From Monarcha castaneiventris obscurior (lineage: Eukaryota; Chordata; Aves; Passeriformes; Monarchidae): DNA of 64,000 bases. Numbering within the stretch: position 1 is the first letter of the stretch; each line of letters starts with the position of its first letter. The position numbers and the translations under genes were made by a program. Below, piece after piece: positions 1-11,100 of this stretch. The notes under the pieces are model-generated. The model was not told the DNA's origin, made no database searches, and saw only the letters and a list, made by a program, of their open reading frames with translations. The DNA is taken from NCBI GenBank assembly GCA_026261815.1, contig JAMPIT010000258.1, positions 14,685,501-14,749,500 on the forward strand, given 5' to 3'.

Positions 1-290
1 AAAAATGAACATACCAATTATCTCCTCATAGTAAAAGTTCTTCAACATACCATGAAGGTCACAGTGTGACCACTGTGGGTGCAATACCACCACGAGGATG
101 CTTTTTGGGTTACCACCCTGCTGGCAGAAGGGATGCACAAGCACCACCCGAGCCACTGACAAATCCTGATTTGAAGGTAGCACTAAGGGCATGATCCCAT
201 TAACATGCCCATTACCACACCCCTAAAACTGCTACCCATGCAGTCTCACCATCATCAGCACACATTTTCAGGACATCATGGTGCTAAATA

Positions 291-304
291 CACACACACA
301 CACA
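291..304. repeat. (CA)7 microsatellite
   Basis: Seven perfect CA units. Confidence 0.9.
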
Positions 305-422
305 GAGTAATGACTCCAGCCAGAGAGGAAGCTGGAATCTTCTGAATTTATTCTGTTACCAATGTGCATTCTGAGTTCAGTGCCATATTTCAAGATATCT
401 TTACAAGACTGGAAAACAAAAT

Positions 423-470
423 GGTCCTGATGCCTTTTTGTGACTTGGTCCTGATGCCTTTTTGTGACTT
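423..470. repeat. Perfect 24-bp tandem duplication
   Basis: Two identical adjacent copies of a 24-bp unit starting GGTCCTGATGCC (423-446 and 447-470), in a presumed ZNHIT6 intron. Confidence 0.95.
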
Positions 471-1052
471 ATCAATGAGTCAAAGCACTTCAGAGTAGAC
501 TTGGTTGGGATTTTTTGTTGTATTTGTTCACTAACTGTTTTTAGTTTGGGGAGTGTGTTTAGCTGCTGAAAGAGCTTCAGCAAAAACCCCCTCTCCCTTA
601 GAAGGCTGGCTTTTATGTCACTGTTGCTTAGATTTATTCTTTGAGGAGCTCTAGCTGCCTTCATTTGGTATATCGGGAAGTATGCAACAATTTTTAGGCA
701 ATTAATAAATCCATTATTTACCTGGGAAGTCTGTACTTAAAAATTCAAAAGTTGTGGAGGTGTCAGGAAACATTCAGACTTTCTTAACTCACATCTATCA
801 TTCAACAGCAACAGTGGTCATGCATAAATTTTAAAAATGTATATTGTTAGCAATCTATTCTTCCAAGCAACTGGATGTAGCCATCTATTACTGCATAAAC
901 CTAATGACTTCTTTTGATTTCTGGCTCTAAAATTCAGGGTTATTCATACCTTCGTAAGAGAGGCACCAGCTCTGGAATCTGGATTGGGACTGCCACAGTG
1001 GGAATTCAAAGGTAGCCTACCCTAACTCCAACACAGATAATCAAAAACTTAC

Positions 1053-1138
1053 AAGCCTTTTTGTTGCTGGACTATGCACAATACAATGTCGAGCAGCAGC
1101 ATCAGCTGTCCTTCCTACATCTTCCAGGAAACGATAAT
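1053..1138 (-). CDS. ZNHIT6: ZNHIT6 exon 4
   Basis: 86 bp: after the split aspartate codon, [18 protein letters not shown] then [10 protein letters not shown]. The acceptor is CTTCAG after a pyrimidine tract and the donor GTAAGT, phase 0. The first half is clearly homologous to other ZNHIT6 proteins; the last dozen residues look divergent. Confidence 0.88.
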
Positions 1139-2792
1139 CTGAAGGTTAAAAAGAACAAAGAAAAATGTAGCACCAACCTAGTAAAACCAGAGAGTTTTAG
1201 AGCACACAAGGCATATTCTTACCACTCAGAAGGTTCAAGTCAGTAAATTCATTTACTGAGATAAATGCTGTTTTATCCCTGACTCCGTTACAGCTCAGTG
1301 CAAGCTTATGTTTCTTTACACACAATAGGCTGAAATGACAAAAAACCCCAAAACATTAACATGTTCATCACGAGAATGGGAAAAATAATCTTAATTATTT
1401 AGTTCAGATAACAGATACCTGCAGGAGTATTTCATGCATCGTGGACATCTGTACTTAGCTTCTTCTTTGCTACAGGTTTCACACCTGAAAGAAGCAAAAA
1501 AATACCACCTCTCAATAATGCAGCATTTTTGCACCTGACTGGCCTATGAAAGTGCCTGCTCAACAACCAGGCACTGGTCCATCCATCAGCATTTTCAGGA
1601 AAAGCTATGTGCACCTTGAAGGGAGAAAGAGAAAACACAAATGCCCTGAATTAGGAAAGGTGGCAGACAAAACATAAGCTATGGGGAGTATCTCCAAACA
1701 CATACATATTAAAACACAGTAGATGCCTGAAAGATAAAAAAACCACGTGCTAACTGCAGAGTCGGAAGCACAGCAAGACTTTATCAGTTTATGCTTTGTG
1801 GCCTAGTTGTATCAGTGCTTTTCTCCGTTTGCCTCACCTGCAATGTGCACTGTACCATGCTGGCTTAGGTTTTAGGTAGATGGAAATCCCAGTTTAAGGC
1901 AGATGGAAAATAAATTTCAAGGATTCACACTAAAGCCTCAACAATGCATCCCATTTTTTTACTGAAACAAAAAGACCATGACAACATGGTCAGCCAACAA
2001 CTTCTGGCTGTCAGCTGTGCTAACTCCACAGTCAGGGAACCTTTCAGGCACAAATGTGTAAGCCTTACCAATATAACAAACAAATATCAATGAAAAATTG
2101 AATTCCTCTACAAATACGACCACATGTTTTTAACTAGGCTATTAAAAAAGCTGTTTCTCCCATTCTTAGGAAAAAACTCTTGATATGCCAACTGAAATAA
2201 TCATCCCTCTTGTTTTAAATCTGGTAAATAAAAACGAGAAGTAACATTTCTTCCATATCAGTAAAGTTTTCAAGACTAGTACAAAGCCACCATTTTCAAC
2301 TATCAGGGGATAAATGTCAGCCCTAACCCATTTCTCTTCCTCTCCCCACCACGTGCTCGCTGCTTGCTGGCAGTGAGGGCCTGAAGGACCATTTCAGCAA
2401 TACCATCTCCTGACGAGCTCCGCGTACTAGCAGCACAAAGCCATTCCAAAACCAGGAAAAAAATGTTTCAAACCCTGCAGAGCAGAAACGGGGAGTTACT
2501 CTGAGCAGGGATTCCCTGTCCCTGCTCTGCAGGACCTCCGCAGTGCCCGCTGCCCGCTCCAGCGAGGCTCTGCCCAGCGCCCCCTGCGCGGCCCCTCGCC
2601 CGGCCGGGCCTCACCCGCGGGGGAGCAGCGCGGGGGCTGCAGGGCACAGAGCCGCTCGCCGGGCCCCCGGGGCGGCCCCGGGGAAGGCTCTCCCGAAGCC
2701 CGAGCGGCCGCTGCCGCGCCGTACCTGTGCAGGGCCATCTTCCCTCCGCCCGCCACCCGCCCGCCGCCGCCGGGCCCGTCCCGCTCCGCCAT
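1053..2792 (-). CDS. ZNHIT6: ZNHIT6 (BCD1), box C/D snoRNA assembly factor, first four coding exons
   Basis: ZNHIT6 is a nuclear HIT-type zinc-finger protein that helps assemble box C/D snoRNPs with the R2TP/RUVBL machinery. Exons 2725-2792, 1419-1484, 1223-1329 and 1053-1138 join in frame (phases 2, 2 and 1) into 109 residues. The HIT finger is complete: with Met at 2792 as residue 1, ligands are C24, C27, C36, C39, C44, C48, H52 and C58 (CETC, CPRC, C..LLC, H, C). It continues into [20 protein letters not shown] and [13 protein letters not shown], which match the mammalian protein as I recall it. The C-terminal domain lies beyond base 1. The human protein has a long acidic N-terminus (around 200 residues); this start leaves only 23 residues before the finger. 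A CpG-island promoter suggests broad expression. Confidence 0.9.
1223..1329 (-). CDS. ZNHIT6: ZNHIT6 exon 3, second half of HIT zinc finger
   Basis: 107 bp: begins [20 protein letters not shown] and ends EFTDLNLLS plus one base. Acceptor TTTCAG, donor GTAAGA. It holds the last Cys-His-Cys ligands of the finger. Confidence 0.93.
1419..1484 (-). CDS. ZNHIT6: ZNHIT6 exon 2, first half of HIT zinc finger
   Basis: 66 bp: one base finishing the arginine codon, then [20 protein letters not shown] and C, then two bases of a serine codon. Acceptor TTTCAG, donor GTATCT. It holds the first five zinc ligands. Confidence 0.93.
1485..2519. other. ZNHIT6 intron 1 (part outside CpG island)
   Basis: AT-rich intronic DNA between exon 1 and the first zinc-finger exon. 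No acidic N-terminal exon like that of the human protein was seen here. Confidence 0.6.
2725..2792 (-). CDS. ZNHIT6: ZNHIT6 exon 1 coding part
   Basis: 68 bp, from ATG at 2792-2790 to the donor CAG|GTACGG. It encodes [18 protein letters not shown] then MALH and two bases of an arginine codon. I chose this ATG because GCGGCCATGGCGG is an excellent initiation context. The frame stays open upstream to about 3227, where another ATG exists, so a longer N-terminus cannot be excluded. The ending KMALHR|CETC parallels the human KLAMSR|CETC join. Confidence 0.75.
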
Positions 2793-2960
2793 GGCCGCGC
2801 CGCGGGGCCTCACGGGGCGGCGCGGGGCCTCTGCTGCGCGGCCGCGCCGCCTGGCGGCCGCCAGCCACAGCGCAGCCGCATGAGGCGATCCCGGACCCGC
2901 CGCTGCGGAGCCTGAGGGGCTCCGGGGACTGAGGGGCTCCGGGGCCGATGGCCCAGCCAG

Positions 2961-3056
2961 GGAGGCTTCCCGAGCCTCAGAGGCGGCTTCCCGAGGCACA
3001 GAGGAGGCTTCCCGAGGCACAGAAAAGGCTTTCCGAGGCTCCGAGGAGGCTTCCCA
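2961..3056. repeat. 21-bp minisatellite in CpG island
   Basis: About 4.5 copies of a unit close to GAGGCTTCCCGAGGCACAGAG, with point differences between copies. It lies about 170-265 bp upstream of the ZNHIT6 ATG, in the promoter or 5' UTR. Confidence 0.9.
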
Positions 3057-3745
3057 AAACCGCACACCCGCACGCTGCCGAACGGAGCTCCCGCCCCGCG
3101 GCGCCACCGCCCGGCCAGGTGAGGACACCGCTCGTACCTGTCCGTGCCCCGCCTTGCCACTCCATCGTGCCCGCTGTCTGCGCGGCACCTGCGGCTTTGC
3201 CCCAACTACGGAAATGCACATACTCACATCCGAGCAGCTTCAGAAGAATTTAAATGCCTCGCTTTTAAAATAGATAGCTTCTGAGATGAACAACTCCCAT
3301 AAAAATATAAATGAAGCAGACATGTTCTAAAAAAATCATAATCTTACAAAATACCCCCAAACACTTGTCAAAACATCACCTCCAAAGCCAAACCAAGATC
3401 AAATGTCAAATCATAATGTTAGTGTATCGATCTTGAAAATGCAAAAAGCGAGACATATTCTCATCCTTCTGTAGTCCTGCTTCATCTTTTGTTTTATAAC
3501 GTTTTTCTCAAAGTGGTCAAAAATGATGCTTGGATACAAAATGTAAGGTGGGATGTGCATGTCCCTTACTTCGTAAACAAGCATTGTCCCTCTGGCAGTA
3601 TTTCATGGCACAGAGCATACGCATATCCCCTAGGGAAGAGAAGCACAGCCACCTAAGTGCCCTTCTAGAGGATTTTCATAATTTCTAAGAATGACCTATA
3701 CAATATAAAACAGAATAGTAAAAGACAGATAGCTCGGAAGCTTAT

Positions 3746-5041
3746 TTTATTATACTTTGGTGGTGTGGTTTCTTGCAGATCAAGACAGACAGGTTGTTTG
3801 AACACTCCCAGGCTCCCCCAAATACAGTCTGGTATCACCTTGCCGTGTACTCCTGAGCACACTTTGAATTGATAATAGACAGAGGCATATCAATATAAAG
3901 AGTGTTTTTCCTAATGATAAAACTGTTCTTTTTTACTAAAAAAAAGTTCATTGAACATTTTAGGCTTAGTTTTAAAAACCCAAAATGATCAAATAAATTT
4001 TGCCAAAAAAAAAAAGGAATTTCTAAGAGGATGAAATGCTGATTATAATTTAACAGCAGCCATTCAGAAGACACGCTGTAGTAGATTTTTTCAGAAGTTA
4101 CAAAATATATACAGAATATATCATCTTAAGATGGCTTTGGCATTAGCAATGTTAACTGAAATACAGAATTTAGAAGTCAAAACTACTTTATGTAGGTCTT
4201 CTACAACAATTTTTACAATGGCTGTAATGCAAACTGTTCTGACTATATGCACCATATACAATATGCTGTCTTATACACCATTTCCAAAATAGTACACAAA
4301 AATATTTTAAACACAAAATCCACATAAATAATGTTTTCATTATGTGAAGTATGTGACCAATGGTTTAAAACAAGTACCTTTACAACAGAAACATATCCTG
4401 ATGTAACCAGCACATACAGTCTGAAAGATAAAAAGGGACTCAAATAATCTCTGTTAAGGCCACAAGCACCCTGTGTTATGAAGAGCACCAAGGCAACACA
4501 GACAGGAAACACAAAAGAGGTAGTGTGCCATCTGTTCAGATGTGTGTGTCCACAAAGGACTAGAATAAAATAATGTTTAAGAAAAGAAGACGTATTGTAC
4601 TGTACTGTGGGATGGTTCACTTTTCATATAAAAGCTATTGCACATTTAGGAGCATTAGCAGGTATTGCTCCTTAGTATCATATGTCTCCAGCTCTCCTCA
4701 GGATGGTTTTTGTGCAGTGCTGTTAAAAAGATTGCTAAGAACACTTGACGTCCTGAAAAACTCCATGTTCAGATAATCCATTCCAGAAAATTATGCAAGA
4801 AAGCACCAAGAAATTTATTTTTAAATACTTTAAGAAAATTGCTTCAGTCTTTTCTTTCTTTATTTTTCAATGCCATTTCTCCTTAGGAGGAAGTCTTTTT
4901 CTTCCTGAGGTTTTTTAACCAACAACACTTGAAATGATTCTTCAGTTTCCTAGTAATTTTGCCTGTAATGGATCATTACTTTCACATTCAGTCCATGCAG
5001 AAACTCCATGCTGATGCAAAAAGAAACCTAGGACAGAAATC
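3746..5041 (-). other. COL24A1: COL24A1 3' UTR and downstream flank
   Basis: AT-rich stretch after the TAA at 5042-5044. Minus-strand AATAAA hexamers lie at 4859-4864 and 4814-4819 (about 180 and 225 bases after the stop) and at 3746-3751. Which of them is used cannot be decided from sequence, so the left limit given is the farthest candidate. An open frame at 4243-4620 shows nothing gene-like. Confidence 0.5.
4814..4864 (-). terminator. COL24A1: Candidate COL24A1 polyadenylation signals
   Basis: Two AATAAA hexamers on the minus strand, 4859-4864 and 4814-4819, are the first after the stop codon. A further AATAAA at 3746-3751 could give a longer UTR. This is a motif match only. Confidence 0.4.
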
Positions 5042-5188
5042 TTAAAGGAAGCATACTGAGCCACTTTCTATGAAGTGCTGCTGTCCTGGTTTGAGGTGAG
5101 GAAGTGCATTAACTTGAACAACTGGAAGCTGATTCGTGTCCTGAGTGTGAAAAAAGAACTGTGTCTTACGCCAGCTGCCATCTTCAAT
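5042..5188 (-). CDS. COL24A1: COL24A1 last coding exon, end of COLFI domain
   Basis: 147 bp, 48 codons plus TAA at 5042-5044. It opens [17 protein letters not shown] and closes [11 protein letters not shown]; the SVCFL end carries the eighth propeptide cysteine and is the usual fibrillar collagen terminus. The acceptor is a TTTCAG after a pyrimidine tract, phase 0. Confidence 0.95.
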   Translation of the reverse strand: MEDGSWRKTQFFFHTQDTNQLPVVQVNALPHLKPGQQHFIESGSVCFL

Positions 5189-8100
5189 CTGAAACACACA
5201 GGAGAAGCATATTAGTCATATAAAAGATGAGCTTCTAAACACAAATGAAAATTGTGCTTATAGAGTGAAAGAGAAGTAGTACATAGAAACATTTCTTCTC
5301 TCAGCAGTTCCTAAAGAAACTGTGGAATTTAACAAATGCCATTGCTGAAGCCTGAATTTTCATTTTGAGGGTGTTTCTAAATTTTCCGGGAGGACCTCCC
5401 TATTTCTGTGCTGATGTCTCTGCAGTGTCTTCGTACAGTCTCAAAATACATGAGACACAATGCAAACAGAAAGTATTGATACCCTGTATCACTGCAACTG
5501 CTTTTACCCTCGAAGAGATTCTGAATTCAGTATCTAGAGGCTGCCATGTGCAGAGCTATGCAAAGAAGCAAGCTTTAAGAGATGGGAATCTAAATGATTA
5601 TCTATTTGGAGAAGGTTAGTAATTTCTAAGCAGTACCTCCATCAGCTTTAATAATGCTGGTGCTAGAAGTATTTACCATGCATTCATCCAGAAGCACTTC
5701 AGGTTCAAGTAGCGTGTTTGCTTTAAATATTTGACCGTTCCATCCTCTGAAGGTAACCGATGTCTTCCGGCCGCCTGCTCTATTTACTCCCCACATTGGT
5801 GTGTTCAGACAATGGACTGTGATGCTGTGGGTTGCTTCTGAGCTCAGTAAATGAAGGAAGTTCATCTGCACTTTTCCAACACCGAACTCCAGCTAAATTC
5901 CGAGAGAAAAGCGTTGTCAGACTTACAGCTGGACTGTGCTGAAGTGCCATGAACATGTAAATGTGGTCTTCAGGCATGGGAGCATGTATACATGTTTATA
6001 TACATTGAGGTCAGTGCCAAAGAGCATGATTTGCATTCCTCAGCAGAGATGTTAGTTCTATTACAGTGATTACTATAAACAGAAGCTTTCATAGGACATT
6101 TTCAAAGCTTAATTATAAACATTTGCTAATGCTTACAATATTGCTGAAGCACAGCTGGTCAGAAAACACTATTTTTAAATAAGGAAACTGAAACAAATGC
6201 TTTTGTGATTCAAACAAAGATACTAGCAGCAGCAGTGTTTCAACTGAAGCCACATCAGTCTGCTGTTTAGTCTTCTTAGACCACAGGTTCTGGCAATACT
6301 GATAGCCCATTACAGATGCAAAAGATCATAAGTATATTTTGATTTTAGACAGAATATATAGTAACTCATTACTCAAGAAGAATTTCTCCCAGGCTATTTC
6401 ATATTCAGTGTTCTTCCAAATGTAGGAATGCATATGTGAACTTCACAGTATTTCTGAAGCTCTTCAATGACCACAGTGTATATACAGAACTTCACAAACA
6501 GAAAATCTCTGTTCCCAAGAGTTCAAGAACTACATGCAAGGAGGAACATGAACAAATGATGTAAAGGAAACTAGTCCCTCCTTAAGAGCATTTAAAAGTA
6601 CCTGAGTGTTGGAAAGCAGCAATAATTTTCATCCTTTCTATTGTAACAACCTCAGCATCTCTGTGCTTAGGTGCCCTGAATGGTAAGATACTAATGTAGC
6701 TTAGAAGCATTTCAGGCTTACTTTTATGCCTTGTATAAGAAAACATAAAGCAAAACAAAATAATTCTATCAGCATAGATGAGTAAATGAACACAGTGAGA
6801 ATTACTAACACATATAGTCTCCAGAAAATCTGTAATTTCTCTACCAGAATATATAACATGTCCTTCCACAAAGATGTACAACAACCCCCCGAAATCTAAC
6901 ACCTTTTCATGAGTTAAGTAAATGAGCATGCATTTGTTTAGAGTTCTAAATAAGCATGCATTTGTTTAGAGTTCAAGCACAGACACAGTGTCTCTAGAAG
7001 CAATGCATACCTTTGTCACAGACAGTGGTGTTAAACATGTCTGACCACCTGCAGTGAAGTTGCAGAAAACTTCAATGGCATCAGAAGGACATCCAATATT
7101 TGGGTCAATCCAGTATTTTCCTGTTAGTACATAATTTCAGGCAGAATATAAAACCAAAATATAATTACTACTAAATAATTTGCTAAAATATTCACACTTC
7201 TTGGCAAATATTACATATGTTATCACCACACCTTCACAAGGAAATGAAAGAAAAGGAACATGAAAATATTTTCACTATTAAAATCATACTAGTAACAGAT
7301 ACTGAGAAAAATTATCATAATAAACCACTTCTGATTACAATTAAAATGACATTACATGTTTAAATGGGATGGGGATTTTTATTTGAAATACTGATTTGGG
7401 AACTTCTGAGATCCAATGACTGTCAGTGTGTCTGACAGTGGTAATGTATTGAATACAATTTTCTCATTAGGAATCTAGAATCTGTTCCACAAAAAATTCA
7501 TTGCAACATTAGCTATAAATTCTTGGAAAACTTCGAATCACAAAATTGCATTCAGTTTCAAATTTTCTGGATACATCTGTTTACTGACAGATAGAATCTG
7601 TCTAATATTTATATAATATTAGTTATCTACATACTTTCACCTTTAAAATTCAGAAATTTTATCTTAAAGATGAAACAAAGAGTTGTGACAGGCACACTGC
7701 AAGAGAATACAATAAAAAAGAATAAAAACATTAAATCTAGCACATCAGAATTTTAATGTAGAAAGCAGCATTTGGAAGCAACACCTTTCAAAGGTACTTG
7801 TGTTCAAGCTTTAGTGAAAGTGGACACTTACCATCTGACACTTTACGTTCACAATTAAGCAAATCCCTGCAGATGCGTGCTGGGTTATCCCGTGTGCCAA
7901 GAGGGTTCTTGATGCTGTGCAGTAAATTGCTAAGGTAGTGGAGCGTTTTGAATATCTCTGTACTGTGATCTAGTAAAGTTACTTCAGTATTCTGGTATTT
8001 CTGCCAAGGGCCATTAGCAAATGTGTTACCACAAAGAAGTGTCACAACAACAGTAAATGCAGTAAGAGTCAAATGGCCATTGAATAGCCAGACACAAAGT

Positions 8101-11100
8101 GTTTATATGAATGCAATCAGCCACGTGAAACAACGTAAGGATAACATATCCCAGTAAACAAATTAGTACATTTTATTAAAATTGTCAGAGCAGTGATATT
8201 AAGGCAGGCTTAGCTATGCAAATTTGTCATTATGACACATTGAGATAAAAATATGGATACAGGGAGAAAAAGAAAAAAATGGTGCATTTTTAAAGTAAAC
8301 TTAGAGGTTTCAGATTTTGAATAGTGAAATCTACTCTGAGGCTTAACCTAGAAATTATATGCAAATTTATTTGACTTCACCCATGTAAGGGATTTTCTTG
8401 CAGCCAGTGTGGCCAGACATGTGTCGATATTTTTTTTGATCAAATCCTAAATGACACTATTATTATCTGTCTGAACAGATACAGTCCACTATGTGTGACA
8501 GTCAGTAGATTTCCATTACTGCCAATCATGAGGAAAGGTAGAAGTCTTGCTGTTTCTCTTAATTTAATTTCAGCTGTATCCTGTAAATCCTAGCATGTTT
8601 CATTACATTCTACAATTATCTGCTATCCATTATTTGTTTTAAACTAAGTCTTTGAAAGGAAACCCTGTTATGACCTCAAAAAATAAAGTTATAATTGCAT
8701 ACTCTGTATGATAATGTAAATACATTTAAATATATACCTCCATCTGCAAGGCAGCATTTGTCTCAAACAAAGCTTGAACAGCAGCATTGAGATCCACTTG
8801 TTTCTAAAAAACAGGTATTTCAGAATATAAAAAGATGAACAAGAATATACAAAAATGCAGGTGGTAAATTCTTTGACCAGTGGCAAAAGCAGTACATTTG
8901 AAGAGGATCCTGTTATTTTCACTTTCAATAAAGCACTGTATTGTAGTTAAGGTTGTTACAGAATTTACCCTTGGTCCTGGTGGTCCAGGTGGTCCCTGGA
9001 AAATGGGAAAAAAACAGATATTAGGTACTTCACATCTTTATATAGTGCAGTCAAAATGGGAAAACACAGGCACGGTTTTTTACGAACTTACAGGTGGCCC
9101 AGGCTGGCCCTGCCGTCCTTGAGGCCCCTAGAAGAAATGGAGATAGAATGCAACAGTTACACATTAAAATCTCTAGTTTTACATTTATGTATTTATTAAA
9201 TCACAAAATGCCCCAATGTCTATAAGGAAGAAGGTGTGATACCAGCTGTGGTAAAGCAGTAGATTATTAGTTACTATTGTTAAAGCACCCTCTTCTGTTA
9301 ACATATAAATATTCATGTTGGAATTGCTGTGTTGTCTGGTTACTTGTTTCTCCAGTTACTTCTGATATTAAGGGAACATTAAAAGGCATAGAAAGTATTA
9401 ATATATAATGTGCTATACATTGTGCCCATGTTATATGTGTGCTGACAATGTAAGTACTATAAGGGGTAAGTAATCACAAAAACATTGTAAATAATGTTAT
9501 CAGTAGTTGCAAAAAACTAACTGATCCACTTTAACCCATGAGCGTGTGCCAGGCATTTATCAGTTTAATTCATTAGCAGTGTCAATTTTCAGCTGGAGCA
9601 TGCTATGTTCATTGTTTTACAGTGATTGTGGCAGGCTTCCTTTTTAGTCAAGAAGTTATGCCCTTATTTTCTCATTGTTAAGTGGCATCATTTTTGTGTG
9701 CAGGATGATTGCAGAGGAGAGGAGGAGAAGGAACAGCTGCTCTTCCTTAGCTTACAGTGCCTACAATGCACGTAGCCTTAAATCTGACTTCAGGCTGCCT
9801 TAGAATTGAACACAGACCTTTCCAGTACAATAAACCCATCTGAGTTATTCTTTCTTTAGTCAATTATTCATATTAAGATGGAATGGTTGTGAATATTTTT
9901 TAACATGACACTTGTGTCTCTGTTAGACTCTTTTCTTCAAGCTCTATATACTCAAAGCTTCTAGGAGCTGGAGTAACATAAACAGTGGCACAAATGATGA
10001 CAAGGAAAAGAACAGGTGGCAGTGCCTTAAGAAGGGAAAAAGAGAAGGAATGAAAGGCATGGGCTAGATCTGCACCCTAAATTAGTAAAAACCTTTCAAC
10101 ACAGCTAAGTCAATTTAAGCAGAACATTCTTTTGTCAGTGCTGCTTGTACCAATTACTTGAGCACAATAAGCTGTTCCAGCAAAAGCCCTCATACGTCAG
10201 TATGGTCACTCTAGTACTAAATCTCTGCCAGAAGAGAAATGATCTGATGTGACGTGGCCATGCTGACAAATATTGTGAAACCGATCTAGTCAAATAGGAA
10301 TTAAGTTGTAAATCACTTGATTTAGTAATAAGAAGCGTTTCTGCTGTGAGATTTCACAGCAAGATCTGTGTGTGTCACTTCATCCTACAACTGCTGAACT
10401 CGGGCTGTGCTCAAGGTGCCAAAAGCAAGGGCAGCTAGAAATGGTTAAAGAAAGGCCAAATTCTATCTAACATTAATTCATTTATATTTTTTTAAAAAAA
10501 AGGATCTCAAACAAGATAGAAGCAATGTACCTAAGTCACGAGGCTGCAAATTTTTAACTTCTTAGGCGAATATCATTTGCATTTCTTACTCTCTCTAGAC
10601 AGTCTCTAGACCTACTCCTAAGGCAGAGCATGTGGTAGTACCAGGGAATGCATATGCCAGGGGTCATAATGACAGCTGCACATGTGAAGTATGTTTGTAC
10701 ATCACTTGCCCTGGCCATGCCAGAGGGGCTCAGGTGCTGGATTATGAAGGGTGTGAAAAGTGGGGGCCATCATTTAATTCCAAGCACCAGCTCTATGCAA
10801 GGCCATGTTGATGGATTGTAAATGGCTTTGAGGCAAGATCCATGTCTTGTATGTGTTCTTTGGAGAATAGAGGAAATTCAAAACTGAAGCAATTTCTGGA
10901 TGTTTAGATAGATGATTTTCTGATACTTAACCAAGAAGACCTTAATAAGATAACGTCTATGGATTGTAAATATTGTTAGCTTTTCAACTGATACATCCTG
11001 ACCTTATTTAGGTTTCATCCACTTACACCTATAGAAGGGACTGGAAGCCATCTTTTAGGTAAGTATTTAATGATTAACATCTTTATAAAAGATGTTAATC

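Larger units (their letters stand above)
1..1052. other. ZNHIT6 intron after exon 4
   Basis: No further ZNHIT6 exon was found. It contains the CA microsatellite and the 24-bp duplication. An open frame at 401-664 (minus) is partly made of the duplication and shows no convincing homology. Confidence 0.5.
2520..3150. promoter_or_regulatory. ZNHIT6: CpG island, ZNHIT6 promoter and exon 1
   Basis: A sharp GC- and CpG-rich block in otherwise AT-rich DNA, centred on the ZNHIT6 start codon. No TATA box is evident. Long open frames on both strands here reflect GC richness, not genes. Antisense transcription from such an island would be ordinary but nothing in the sequence shows it. Confidence 0.8.

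Noticed and set aside
401..664. 87-codon minus-strand frame beginning MKAARAPQRINLSN, vaguely like the ZNHIT6 MKNRARRQGINLK segment
   Set aside because: The resemblance stops after a dozen residues, and the rest includes a recent duplication. No acceptor fits the phase-0 end of exon 4.
954..993. CAG ... GTATGA bounded 40-bp segment as a possible fifth ZNHIT6 exon
   Set aside because: None of its three frames resembles the expected KNRAR-like region that follows in other ZNHIT6 proteins.
2543..3253. Several overlapping long open frames on both strands in the CpG island
   Set aside because: Their composition (Arg/Pro/Ala-rich) follows from GC richness, and stop codons are rare there by chance. 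Only the frame that splices into the zinc finger is supported.
4243..4620. 125-codon minus-strand frame in the COL24A1 3' flank
   Set aside because: Low-complexity hydrophobic AT-rich translation, no family resemblance and no splice context.
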